A DNA stretch of 64,000 nt from Pachyseris speciosa. Taxonomy: Eukaryota; Cnidaria; Anthozoa; Scleractinia; Pachyseridae. The translations under genes and the position numbers were made by a program. The stretch spans positions 122,001-186,000 of the forward strand of contig JAEMWC010000389.1 in the NCBI GenBank assembly GCA_016490735.1, in the 5' to 3' direction. The notes under the pieces were generated by a model. The model worked only from the letters and a program-made list of their open reading frames with translations, searched no databases and was not told the origin of the DNA. Position 1 is the stretch's first letter. Each line of letters starts with the position of its first letter. Below are positions 41,964-51,900 of this stretch, in pieces.

Positions 41964-42218
41964 TTACTTAATTTTTCGAGGTCTGCCTCTCTTTCTTTTG
42001 ATCACACTCCCACTCCCACTCCCACTAACGCTCCCACTCTTGCTCCCACTCTTCATCTTTCTTAAAAGTTCTATTATTTTATCACCACCTTTTTTGCCAG
42101 CATGTTCACCAATTGTTGTAGCTGCTTTTTCAGCTGCTTTTTTTACAGCTGTTTTGGCAATGTCAGTAAAGATGCCTTCACCAATTTGTTCATATTTTTT
42201 TAATTCAAACCTTTTCAT
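41964..42218 (-). CDS. small basic protein with helical core and AT-hook-like tail (element A)
   Basis: The 84-residue product has an amphipathic Ala/Lys helix (KTAVKKAAEKAATTIGEH), a Gly/Ser linker made of repeated GSxSGS units, and a KRKRGRPRKIK tail that looks like an AT hook. It sits between the capsid and penton genes in both elements. It may condense the genome in the virion or act on membranes. Both are inference from composition. The GSG linker differs in length from the B copy, showing repeat drift. Confidence 0.6.
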   Translation of the reverse strand: MKRFELKKYEQIGEGIFTDIAKTAVKKAAEKAATTIGEHAGKKGGDKIIELLRKMKSGSKSGSVSGSGSGSVIKRKRGRPRKIK

Positions 42219-42231
42219 ATACTATTAGGTT

Positions 42232-43017
42232 TTATAATTCAGTCCCTCTCAAGAATAACTCAATATACCAATCTATCCCATTCAAATCTACTGGAGCTCT
42301 AGAAGAGTCTGTGACATAAAAACGCATTGAACTGATTGTGTGTGTTGAGACTGGATTCCATGAAAGAAAAAGAGGTTTATAATTGAATGGTAAACTTCTG
42401 ATGAGATCTGTGACTGGAATAACAGCGATATTATTTGTGGAATTTCCATCAACGATGCTGTCTGTCACCTTATCACAATTAATGTAGATTTCATCTACTC
42501 CACGTGTTATATCAGGTAAGTTTGTTCCATATTCAGTGGCTGAAATTATTTTTGAATCAAACCCGATAAGTTTTCTGAAATCAAAATTTCTCAGATCCAC
42601 TCGATAGTTTTCATTCAGTTCAATCAAGATACGATATGTTGAGAAAACGAAAAATATATTGATACCATACTTAAATTTTGATTCGTCTGTTTCAGATGGA
42701 TTCAGTATATATCCATTTTTTCTCAAGTACTCATGAATGTAGCTATTAATTTCATCATATGAGTACATACCATCAACGAATGTTATTGTTTCCCAGTTTG
42801 CACCTTTGTCATGGCTATATTTAATTTGATTATTCCCATAAGATTCTCTGATGTTATACCAGCTGTATGTCATGTTAATAGACTTCACAGCCATTTCATA
42901 TTTCATATCATTTGATAATACTAGAGGAGTATTAAATCTTTTTGTGAAATCATGGCTCAGACTAACACCAACTTTGTCTCTGTTTTTACTGTTGAATCGT
43001 AATGATATTTCTGTCAT
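42232..43017 (-). CDS. penton / minor capsid protein, single jelly-roll (element A)
   Basis: The 261-residue protein begins MTEISLRFNSKNRDK and contains YEMAVKSINMTYSWYNI, SYDEINSYIHEYL and RVDLRNFDFRKLIGF. The end is DWYIELFLRGTEL. Size, position next to the major capsid gene and beta-rich pattern fit the Polinton minor capsid (penton) protein that closes the five-fold vertices. The start ATG lies in TATATG, 3 bp after the stop of the coiled-coil gene. The frame is intact and highly similar to the B copy. Confidence 0.8.
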   Translation of the reverse strand: MTEISLRFNSKNRDKVGVSLSHDFTKRFNTPLVLSNDMKYEMAVKSINMTYSWYNIRESYGNNQIKYSHDKGANWETITFVDGMYSYDEINSYIHEYLRKNGYILNPSETDESKFKYGINIFFVFSTYRILIELNENYRVDLRNFDFRKLIGFDSKIISATEYGTNLPDITRGVDEIYINCDKVTDSIVDGNSTNNIAVIPVTDLIRSLPFNYKPLFLSWNPVSTHTISSMRFYVTDSSRAPVDLNGIDWYIELFLRGTEL

Positions 43018-43020
43018 ATA

Positions 43021-43866
43021 CTATTGCATTAGATATTTCATCATTATTTTATTGAGTTCATTGTTTGAAACAACACCCAATCTGCTTAATGTGTGCAATA
43101 TATTTACAAACTCATTTCTGACACCCATACTGTTATTACCAGCAAAAATAGACCCACCAAGTAACTGTAGTCTTGAAAGCAAGTCGCTGATATTATTATA
43201 ATGGACAACACCAGCTCCATATTGCCTTTTTCTTTTTCTAATACCTTGCCCTGTTTTGTATTTGTAAGAAGCTAATACATCTGAAATCGTTTCTCTATAT
43301 TTCTTCAAAGTTTTTAACTCTCGATTATAAGATTCCGATTCTTCGGGGATTTTTGTATGTCTTTTTTTAATTCCAATACTTTTAGCTGTATCTCCAGATC
43401 TTTTCTTTTCCTCGAGAAGTTTTTGTGGGCTGACTTGAGTTAAATCATTTGGTTTCAAAAACTTATGATTTTTTAATATAATTCTGTCATCTTTATTGAA
43501 ATAGTTATCGATATTTAAAATGCTGGGTTTCCTATCCCCATCCTTATCTTTTGGTGCTTCAATGGCTTTAGGAAGTTCCGTATCAAATACAATTGCTCTG
43601 AGATTAGATTCCATAACATCATCAAGTCCTTTTGTCAAAGCCAGTTGATTTTGTTTCAACTGTTCAATGACTTCATCCTGTTTTTTGTCAACACTTGCTT
43701 TAACACTCTTCTGAACATCAATAGAAGGTTTCAATAATTCTGATGATTCATCATATGCATCCTGTTTTCTGTTCTCAAAAGTCTTGATTACCTGACGAAC
43801 TTCACTCGTCCTATTTCCAGCTTCAATTCCACTTTTAAGAAGCCTTTTCATACGTTCAATATCCAT
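43021..43866 (-). CDS. coiled-coil virion protein upstream of penton (element A)
   Basis: I do not recognise the family. The ATG at 43866, in a TATATG context, is preferred over an upstream TTG. The first 90 residues are charged helices with a KKQDEVIEQLK-type coiled coil. The middle is variable between the two elements. The last 70 residues are conserved, with SDLLSRLQLLGGSI and NELNKIMMKYLM. The LLGGS site fits the known adenovirus-protease pattern (M/I/L)XGG-X, so the protein may be cleaved during maturation. It is divergently paired with the ATPase gene across a 36-bp spacer. It is probably a scaffold or internal capsid protein; this is inference. Confidence 0.55.
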   Translation of the reverse strand: MDIERMKRLLKSGIEAGNRTSEVRQVIKTFENRKQDAYDESSELLKPSIDVQKSVKASVDKKQDEVIEQLKQNQLALTKGLDDVMESNLRAIVFDTELPKAIEAPKDKDGDRKPSILNIDNYFNKDDRIILKNHKFLKPNDLTQVSPQKLLEEKKRSGDTAKSIGIKKRHTKIPEESESYNRELKTLKKYRETISDVLASYKYKTGQGIRKRKRQYGAGVVHYNNISDLLSRLQLLGGSIFAGNNSMGVRNEFVNILHTLSRLGVVSNNELNKIMMKYLMQ

Positions 43867-43877
43867 ATACAAATGTG

Positions 43878-43891
43878 TTAGACTAATCTAA
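43878..43891. promoter_or_regulatory. near-palindrome in the divergent ATPase / coiled-coil spacer (element A)
   Basis: TTAGACTAATCTAA lies in the 36-bp gap between two divergent genes. The same place in element B (53447-53460) has TTAGATTAGTCTAA. Symmetry and conservation suggest a bidirectional promoter core or operator. Confidence 0.45.
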
Positions 43892-43902
43892 ACTATTAAC
43901 AT

Positions 43903-44544
43903 ATGGAAATACCAAATTACGATATAATTCAGAATTCAAACAAGTCTTTCAGACAGCTGTATCCATATATGCCGAAAGATACATTCAGAATGTTATTGGC
44001 TGGAAATTCTGGATCCGGAAAGACAACATTGTTTTTGCATTTGATTATGGAACCTTTGGTCTATTATGATCAAATACATCTATACGCCAAAAATTTGGAT
44101 CAAGACAAATATCAATATTTGCAGCAAGTGATGGATGTAATAAGCAAACAAGTTGGTTACCCCGTTTTAATTTGCAGTCAAGATGAAATTTTACCTGTTG
44201 AACAAATTAAAGACACTAATTTGCAGCGGTTGGTTGTGTTTGATGATTTCGTGACTGATAAAAAACAAGATCAAATCATCAGCTATTTCATTCAAGGCCG
44301 CCATAGAAATTGTTCAGTAATGTACCTGACTCAGTCATTCTATGGATGCCCAAAATCTGTTAGGCTTAATTGTAGCCATTTCTGCCTTTATGATTTTCCA
44401 TCCACAAGAGAGAGAAACATTATATCCCAAGAACTTGGAATTGATAAACAAAAGTATATTGAAGCAACTAAGAAATCATATTCTTTCTGTTATGTTGATA
44501 AACCAATGAAAACAGTTAAGAGAAACTTTTATGGTGTTATCTAA
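43903..44544 (+). CDS. FtsK/HerA-type genome packaging ATPase (element A)
   Basis: The 213-residue protein has Walker A LLAGNSGSGKTTLFLHLI near residue 30, Walker B RLVVFDDFV near residue 105, and a conserved QGRHRNCSVMYLTQSFY sensor-like segment. It belongs to the A32/FtsK-HerA packaging ATPases of double-jelly-roll viruses and Polintons. It drives DNA into preformed capsids. The frame is open. The ATG follows ACAT with a TAATCTAA motif 16 bp upstream. It is followed 11 bp later by the fibre gene. Confidence 0.85.
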   Translation: MEIPNYDIIQNSNKSFRQLYPYMPKDTFRMLLAGNSGSGKTTLFLHLIMEPLVYYDQIHLYAKNLDQDKYQYLQQVMDVISKQVGYPVLICSQDEILPVEQIKDTNLQRLVVFDDFVTDKKQDQIISYFIQGRHRNCSVMYLTQSFYGCPKSVRLNCSHFCLYDFPSTRERNIISQELGIDKQKYIEATKKSYSFCYVDKPMKTVKRNFYGVI

Positions 44545-44555
44545 TCTATTATTAT

Positions 44556-46025
44556 ATGGGAATATTCAACTTTTTACCAAATCAAGATGATATAGGAACT
44601 GGTGAAAAAGGTCAAGGAGGTCCTGTTGGTCCATCTGGCGCACAAAGTCCAAAAGGTGATAAAGGTGATAGAGGTGATAGAGGTGATAGAGGTCTAATTG
44701 GTCCAAAAGGTGATAAAGGTGATATTGGTCCAGTTGGTCCAAAAGGTGATAAAGGCGATAGAGGTCCTGGTGGTCCAAAAGGTGATAAAGGGGATATTGG
44801 TCCAGTTGGTCCAAAAGGTGATAAAGGCGATAGAGGTCTAACTGGTTCAAAAGGTGATAAAGGTAATAAAGGGGATACAGGTCCAGCTGGTCCAAAAGGT
44901 GATGAAGGTGATAGAGGTCCATTTGGTTTTAAAGGTGAAAGAGGTCCGAGAGGTTATAAAGGTGACAAGGGTGATACAGGTGGATTACAATTAACACTGG
45001 ATGGTAGTTATGATGTTGAAAACAAACGTCTTACAAACGTTGGCTCGCCAATAAATAATAGCGATTCCACAAATTTAAGATATGTAAACGATGCTATTTT
45101 ATCAATTGAAGGAACACGGGAAAATCCATTTAAATTTCTTCTCGAAGACATATCAAAAACAACTGTAACACAAAATGCGAATAATCTTCAATTGGAAGAC
45201 TTCAATAAAAGCCCATACAAGATTAATAAAAAATCATTGTCTTTCATAATTCCAGATGAAAGCATTACATCTGATTTTTTGTTCAATGTATCACAATTGG
45301 AAGTTTCAAAGTACACTTTTGTTGTTGAATTTTATACAGAAAATAATCCAGGGCAGGCGACAATTGAAATTGAAATAGAGACACAAAATATGCATATAAG
45401 AAAAAGTCCAATACAAAGAGCATTTCCAAAGACACATATTGTTGATGGTTATCTTAAGAAATATTCTTCATCGAAAAAACAAGTCAAGGAACTTCAACAA
45501 TTGAATTAACAGTTATTACACCAAATATATTAAAAGATGTCAAACATCACATTATAGTTTATGGAACTTTTGGATTTTCCAATATCATTTTATCGCATAT
45601 TCACGACCCAGCTTATGAAATTGAAAACGGCAATGTTGCATTCAGTGGTAATATTGACATGAAATTAAACAAAATAATCAACCTACAAGATAACCCCTCA
45701 AACCCACAAGACGCTGCAAACAAAGGTTATGTTGACACACAAATTGCCAATTTTGACAAATCGGACTTAGTTAAAAAAGATGGAACTGTTGCAATGACTG
45801 GAGATTTGGACATGGGACGGAATATTGTCAAAAACATGAAATATCCCGTTGATATATTAGACGCCACAAATATGAGTTATGTTGACTCTCAAATTGCAAG
45901 CTGTCTAAAACTGGATGGAACCGACCCGGCAGAGGGCAATCTGAACATGGCTGGATATGCAATTGAAGATCTGAAAGATGTTGATAATAGTACACCAACT
46001 GAGAACGCCGTCAACAAAAAATATG
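44556..46025 (+). pseudogene. collagen-like fibre protein (element A), frameshifted and cut by element B
   Basis: An ATG at 44556 (TTATATG) opens a protein whose residues of about 20-145 are Gly-X-Y repeats rich in GPKGDKGDRG, a collagen-like triple-helix shaft. A globular module with NPFKFLLEDISKTT and SPYKINKKSLSFIIP follows. The frame changes near 45480 and continues through the rest of that module into units of the type DGTVAMTGDLDMG and NKGYVDTQI. Coding stops in mid-unit at 46025, where element B begins. Comparable shaft-plus-head proteins serve as host-binding fibres; attachment is the inferred role. The antisense frame across the collagen repeats is a by-product of repeat composition. 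Confidence 0.75.
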
Positions 46026-46330
46026 AGTAGTATAGTGTTTGGGGGTACCAGATCAAAAATGGGGTGTTTTAGCAAAATGATCTCGTATTCTGGAATATAT
46101 AGTTATTTAATTTGATGGAATATATAGTTATTTAATTTGATGGAATCTATAGTTGTTCAATCTGATGGAACCAAGGTCAGCACACTTCATAAAATGCGTG
46201 ACATTCTCGGAAAAATCACCAAGCGTGACATTCTCGGAAAACAGGGAATGAGTCATCGCCTATAGCTATTATTTCTCACGTGACGTCATGTGTTAGTTGC
46301 ATAAAGAAATAATATCTCACATAATATTAT
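46026..46330. repeat. left terminal region of Polinton element B (TIR)
   Basis: It starts AGTAGTATAGTGTTTGGGGG and matches the element A terminus at 31387 in the same orientation. It then diverges and matches again over GCGTGACATTCTCGG and AATCACCAAGCGTGAC. A TGGAATATATAGTTATTTAA-type unit of about 24 bp is repeated three times near 46090-46165. AATATG (46020-46025) is the predicted target duplication. The other end lies beyond the window. Confidence 0.75.
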
Positions 46331-46333
46331 AGA

Positions 46334-46897
46334 ATGAGTTGTAATTCAGTAATCCACAATGAATTAAAGAATATGGGAGAGTTCACATGTTCTTTTTGTG
46401 ATCAGCTATTGGTCAAAGTTGTTAAAAGTGTGAAAGCACCTTGCTGTGATAATCAGAGAATGTTTAACGATGATGGTGAAAATGTTTGTCTAAATTGTGG
46501 TTCAGTCCACGGCTATGACTATTGTAAGGAGTACGTTGACTTTCATAATAATATGTATAAAATAAAGCGAAAATCTGTATATCACCGGAAGTACCATATT
46601 GAAAATGTCATAAATGGTATATGTCGCAAGAATAGATTTCAAATTTCTGTAAAAGATAAGGGTAAAATATTGAAAATATTCGAAGAGATAGACACTGTCC
46701 TTCCTTTGGTGAATAAGAATCGTAAAAGGATGATAAGTATGAAATTTATGCTTAAGCAAATATTTTTAATGCTTGATCTTCCATTTGATGAAATAAAAGT
46801 TACTAGATCAAAAAAGACGCTTGGATTTTATGATCAATATTGGGTTGAGATTCTATTGTTGAGATTTGATAAGATTATTCGTATTATCAAGCAGTGA
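46334..46897 (+). CDS. VLTF3-like late transcription factor (element B)
   Basis: The 187-residue protein begins with two Cys pairs (CSFCDQLL and APCCDNQR) and a ribbon reading NVCLNCGSVHGYDYC. VYHRKYHIENVINGI, LPLVNKNRKRMISMKFMLKQ and SKKTLGFYDQYW follow. This order of a zinc ribbon followed by an H/R-rich helical block resembles poxvirus-type late transcription factor 3 proteins found across large DNA viruses and some Polinton-like elements. It would recruit polymerase to late promoters. Its gene faces inward from the terminus. The match is from memory, but the layout is distinctive. The 3' end overlaps the next gene by 11 bp, tail to tail. Confidence 0.65.
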   Translation: MSCNSVIHNELKNMGEFTCSFCDQLLVKVVKSVKAPCCDNQRMFNDDGENVCLNCGSVHGYDYCKEYVDFHNNMYKIKRKSVYHRKYHIENVINGICRKNRFQISVKDKGKILKIFEEIDTVLPLVNKNRKRMISMKFMLKQIFLMLDLPFDEIKVTRSKKTLGFYDQYWVEILLLRFDKIIRIIKQ

Positions 46898-47384
46898 ATT
46901 TTTCATCATATTTCAGTAGGTACTTATCAATAATTGGACTATTATCAGTCACATAATCATCGATATTCTTCATTGAGATTTGTATACTTGAAGCATCAAA
47001 ATCACCACTTCTCAACTTGTCTTTTATTGAATTGAGTAGATGTTGATAGCTTTGATAAGCATATGTGCAATTTTGGATTTTCAAATCTAGGTTTTTATGC
47101 TTCATCCACCCTTGTATCAAAAGTGATGCTGTACTGATGGCTACCAAACTAACACCACCGGTTGCCACGCTTGCAGCAAGACCACCTGTTGCAAATATAA
47201 TAGACGCTGAATTACCAGCTAATTTCCATTTTTTGAACCGTTTAACCGCCTGTTTATGAGCCCAACACTTTCTGTGATATGTTCGGTAATAGGATTTTAA
47301 TTCATTTACCTGATCTTCTGTTAATTCATCTGAAATATGATTCCAGTTGAATATATTCTTACGTTTGACTGACATATATATCAT
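46887..47384 (-). CDS. membrane protein with two hydrophobic segments (element B)
   Basis: The 165-residue product has a basic, aromatic N-terminal part (YYRTYHRKCWAHKQAVKRF) and then a long Gly/Ala/Ser-rich hydrophobic stretch. That stretch contains SIIFATGGLAASVATGG and SLVAISTASLLIQGW, enough for a membrane hairpin. A charged C-terminal helix region follows. The alternative start at 47375 lies in TATATG and may be the real one; the first ATG directly follows the stop of the upstream gene. The family is not recognised. A virion membrane-active or pore-like role is possible only by analogy. Confidence 0.5.
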   Translation of the reverse strand: MIYMSVKRKNIFNWNHISDELTEDQVNELKSYYRTYHRKCWAHKQAVKRFKKWKLAGNSASIIFATGGLAASVATGGVSLVAISTASLLIQGWMKHKNLDLKIQNCTYAYQSYQHLLNSIKDKLRSGDFDASSIQISMKNIDDYVTDNSPIIDKYLLKYDEKFTA

Positions 47385-47804
47385 TTATATAATAATTCTA
47401 TTGAATATGCAATAAAGTATTCCAGATATCTGGCCGCATAATGGAGATCTTTTACTATTTTTTGTTGCTAGGCAATCAGGATATGCATAACTATATCCAC
47501 GGCCCAATGAATAATCATTGTAAAATCTTCCATATGCATCATGGAGGATAGCATGAGTCTGTAATACATCAATCCAACCAAGAGTATGTTCTAAGAAGTT
47601 TGATAAACGACCGCTTCCGGGACCAATAAGGCCTATGTCTGCGTGAGATTTGATGATATCATCTATAGTAATATATCCTTCGAAATGCTTGTGGTATAAA
47701 AATTTGTATGCAAGACAGGATTTTAATATAGAATCATCTAAATTGGGGTAGTCTTTTTTGTAAATCTTGAAAACATAAGATACATATCTCAATAAGTCTT
47801 TCAT
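47385..47804 (-). CDS. unrecognised 139-residue protein (element B)
   Basis: The ATG lies in GATATATG at 47804. The protein has an acidic/aromatic first half, then GLIGPGSGRLSNFLEH and a His/Asp/Tyr-rich block with THAILHDAYGRFYNDY and GRGYSYAYPDC. The THAILHDAYGRF segment has an HD pair reminiscent of hydrolase active sites, including the PLA2-like HD motif, but the surroundings do not match that family. The end is a short hydrophobic tail (LYCIFNRIII). The stop touches the next start, suggesting co-expression with the membrane protein. No function is assigned. Confidence 0.5.
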   Translation of the reverse strand: MKDLLRYVSYVFKIYKKDYPNLDDSILKSCLAYKFLYHKHFEGYITIDDIIKSHADIGLIGPGSGRLSNFLEHTLGWIDVLQTHAILHDAYGRFYNDYSLGRGYSYAYPDCLATKNSKRSPLCGQISGILYCIFNRIII

Positions 47805-47827
47805 ATATCAGTTGTTTAGACAAAAAT

Positions 47828-48956
47828 TTAAAGATCAAAATAATCTTCAATGAAACGATACATATTTCTCAGTTCTTGGTTAGTTAGTGATTTCTGCCAA
47901 ACAGCAAAAGCATAAAGATCCATTTCACAAAAATTAATTGCAGAACCATCTGTATGAACTTGACAACCAATAAACATTTCTTGTGCACTACCAGTCAATG
48001 TTGCTGAAATTGATCCTGTTCCAACTGGTGTCATTGATGAAATACCTCTGAAAAATTCCATATCATAACCATCAACTCGAACAGTAAAAACTTCAATATT
48101 TCCCGTCAGATTAGCCAAAGAAGAAACAGCAAGTCTTCCATTTAATGTAGAACCGAAATCAATATAACATGCTCCATTAATCCAAGGCAGATGAACACCA
48201 AATCTAATAGCACCCTTACCCCATTGAAATTGTGATTGATATTTTGTTTGTTTTGTGTTTGCAATGATTATAACAGTACAAGTATGTTCCACTCTGTCCA
48301 GCAACTTTAGAAACATCAAATGAACTGTTCTCCAAGTAGTCATCACTACCATCAAAACGTATGAAAAACTTTTTCTTGACTGAATCTCTCAGTAACAATG
48401 GTTTTTTCGAATTAGAAGTTTGTGTAAAAGTGACATTATTAACAGGATCCAGCCAACTAGAAACTCTATCATCAGCATCAGTTGTCAATACAGACAGAGA
48501 TGGTATCAAAGCAATTGAAATTCCATCAAGAACAGGTATACCAGGCAGTGAATTTGAAATAACAAAAGTTGCTCTATCTAACTTCAAATCTAGTTGTTTT
48601 TTTGTTACACAATCATCATCTGATGTTCCTTCATCAACATTAGTTATTTTATTTCCTCCAATATCAATGTTGCCGGTCATTGTAACACTTCCATCCTTTT
48701 TAAGAAATGGAGAAAAATCAAGGGCAGCAATTTCTGTATCAACGTACTCCTTTGTAGCTGTGTGATTATTTGAAATTGGTGTTGCTACATTAGTCAATTG
48801 TTTGTTTCCAAGATCATAGTGACCATCTTGTGTTAATGTAAAACCAATTCCTTTATCACCTCTATCACCTTTAGGACCAATTGCACCAGCATCACCTCTA
48901 TCACCTTTTGGGCCTGTTTTACCAGTTCTTGTATTATCTTGATTGAATACACCCAT
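47828..48956 (-). pseudogene. collagen-like fibre with lectin-type (LamG/ConA-like) head (element B), one frame break
   Basis: The product starts MGVFNQDNTRTG, the same leader type as the other fibre gene. A short Gly-X-Y shaft (GPKGDRGDAG) follows, then two repeat units with FLKKDGSVTMTGNIDIGGN and YVDTEI. The second half has FIRFDGSDDYLEN and, after a frame change near 48300, a beta-rich domain with GACYIDFGSTLNGR and YAFAVWQKSLTNQELRNM. These are landmarks of the concanavalin/LamG jelly-roll that binds glycans. A glycan-binding fibre used for attachment is the inferred role. The start lies in TTATATG with TAATCTAA upstream. Confidence 0.65.
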
Positions 48957-48972
48957 ATAATATTATTTTAGA

Positions 48973-51900
48973 TTAATTCATGACCACTTCAAGTGTGAAT
49001 GCTGTATCAAATTCTCTACTATTGGGATGTGAATAGTCAATTATAAGATAGCCTCTCGATAATGATTTGTTGATGTTGACCGTTGTGATGTTTCTACTCA
49101 AAGAAGATTGTCTGTGTTCATAAATAGTTGCTGGTAATGGCAAAGGCCCACCACCTTCAGCTTTTGTCTTGAAATAAAATATTCCGGGTTTTGTTCCTTG
49201 TATGATATACATTTTCTTAATATAAAAGTTATTGTTATGAATGACTAAAAAATCAGAGCCATTTATCAATACAGGCTTTAAAGCATTCTTATTATGTCCT
49301 TGTTTGGCTTTGACAGAGCAATTTAAATATTGTATTTGACCGATTATTCCATTCCCATTCAAATTTAGATCACCTCCTAATTTCGGTCTGTAAAGAGCAA
49401 ATCCACCCAAATCGAAAGCTGTTTCCATATTACACCTGTAACGCTTGAACGAAATAGATTCAAACTATTATTATGAATTCTATAGCCATTCAGATTTAAA
49501 TCACCACCAAGTTTAGCCTCTTTTATCAGATAAGTGTTCATATTAATATTATTTAGCATTGTCAATTCACCATTGTCTCCACCAAACAACCAATTTTCAT
49601 TTTCTTTCACATCAAAACCATTCAAATCTAAATCAGTTTGTAATTGTATTTTTTCATTCACGATTTTGAAAGGTTCAGAGAAGTCGTAAACACTTGATGG
49701 AACGTCTACAGCTTCAAAATCAATACCATATGCAACACAATGAACTTTGTACTTATTTGGATAAGTTGGGTTAGCATTAATATGAATCGTACAATATAAA
49801 TATTCAGGTGGTGAACTTGCTGATGGTTTTTCAATCCATAATAAATATCTCGAATGATCTTCATTTCTGTTATCAAATTTTCTCCCTACAGTTTTATGAA
49901 TTGTAATTCCACCAGTTGCACTGAATGTTACACTACTAAGACTCATTCCTTCATAATCAGGAAATAGCCATTCAAGAATGAAAGTGTATTTTCCATCTTT
50001 TATTGTGTACATATTGAAACCAATTCTAGCTCTGTAAATATGATTAGCTTCTTTATTCAAGTCTACATCAATGACCTTTTTTGAAATCAAATGTGGTGAA
50101 CGAGGTAAATTGACATATCCATTAACTGTCAAGCCATATTCAGTGCTAATTTCATCGATATCATTCATCAAATATTTGAAAGCATTCTTTGGATGAGAAG
50201 CAGATGAAATATGACTTTTTTCTAATTGATCTAAATTTACGGCATCGGTTTTATTTGTTCCTTCTTTTAAGTCAATGATTTTATGCCCTCCAAGTTTCAT
50301 ATCCGCTGCCATCGCATTTGTTCCATTCAATAATAAAGTGTTTGCTCTGATGGTTTGTGAAGCTCGATTTAAAACTCTGAAGTTCACTGCATCAGTTTCA
50401 TTCACCACATCCGCTAAATTCGTCACTTTATTTCCACCCATCGACAAATCGCCATACATTGCAGTCGAACCGTCTCGTCGGAGAAAATATTCGTCAGTAT
50501 AAAGTTTTGTCACCGCATCGTCTGCGTTGACGGGTGGAGCAAGATCAGTAATGGCATTGTTGTTCATATTCAGATTTTGTTGTGCAATCGAATCGAGTTT
50601 GGTTTGCAACCTCTGGTCCACATAACTTTTGTTTACAGCATCTTGTGGGTTTGAGGGGTTATCCTGTAGGTTGATGATTTGTTCAATTTCATGTCAACAT
50701 TACACCAAACGCAATTTGACCGTTTTTAATTTCATAAGCTGGGTCATGAACAAAGTAAGATAAATTGGTATGATAGCCATATACCCCATAAACGATGATA
50801 TGTGTTTTGATGTTAATAGATGGAGCTGTGGCTAAAAGTATAACCTCAATTGTTGCTTGACCACCACCAGTTTTTTCGATTTGGAAAACCTTCTTCATAT
50901 AACCATCAACATGCTGGGTTCTAAGAAAAGGTTGTTGAAACGGTTGTCCGGCTTCACGTATGTTCAATGTGCGAAGATCAAGCCCAATTGTGACTTGGTG
51001 TGGGTCTGATGGTGAGTAAAACTCTGTGACAAATGTATACAGTCCATTTCTCAATGATGTCACATTAAAACGAATTTTGGATGTAAATCTGCCACTTGTT
51101 GGAATCAAAAAAGACAATGATGACTTGTTGATATGATATGGTGATCTGTTAAAATCTTCAATTTGGAGGCTATTAACATTTTGTGTCCCTGTTGACTTGG
51201 AAATATCTTTCAACAGAAAAGCGAATGGGTTGCGTTGAGTACCAGATACTGAAAGAACAAGGTCATCAACATACTTTTTGTTGGCAGAATCTTTATCAGA
51301 GTTTGGAGATCCAACATTTGTTATTTTATTGTCACCCATGTCCAGATCACCAGTCATTGCAACACTTCCATCTTTTTTAAGAAATGGAGAAACATCAATG
51401 CCAGTAATTCCAGCAATTTCAGTATCAACATACCCCTTTGTGGCTGAATCATTGTTTGCTGTTGGCGCTGCTACATTAGTCAATTTGTTACCTCCAAGAT
51501 TCAAATCAGAAGTCATTGCAACGCTTCCATCTTTTTTCACAAAGTTATTATTGAGATATGTTGTACTCACTTTACCTATTACACCATCATCAACGTATTT
51601 TCTAGTTGCGCAGTCTTGTGGAAGTATAGGGCGTCCAACATTGACTATTCTATGAAAACTCATTTTAACCTCATTATTAAATACAATTCTTCCTTCTTCT
51701 ATTTCAAAAGCTGGGTCGTGAATATGTGATAAAATGATATTAGAAAATCCATAAACACCATAAACTATGACATGATGTTTGGCATTATTTTGTAAATATG
51801 GTGAAATCAACAATAACTCCATTGATGTGGAACCATGACTTGTTTTTTCAAGGAAGAATATTCTCTTGAGATAACCATCAACAAGATGAGTCTTTGGAAA

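Noticed and set aside
44566..44922. Leu/Tyr/His-repeat frame antisense to the collagen repeats
   Set aside because: It is the mirror of the GGTGATAAAGGT-type repeat and has no independent support. The sense strand carries the collagen pattern and a viral-style start.
46026..46330. Alternative idea: the two elements are simply neighbours or one long inverted duplication
   Set aside because: A inverted-duplication model would put mirror-image termini at the junction. Instead both left ends share the same direction, and the A fibre gene is cut in mid-unit.
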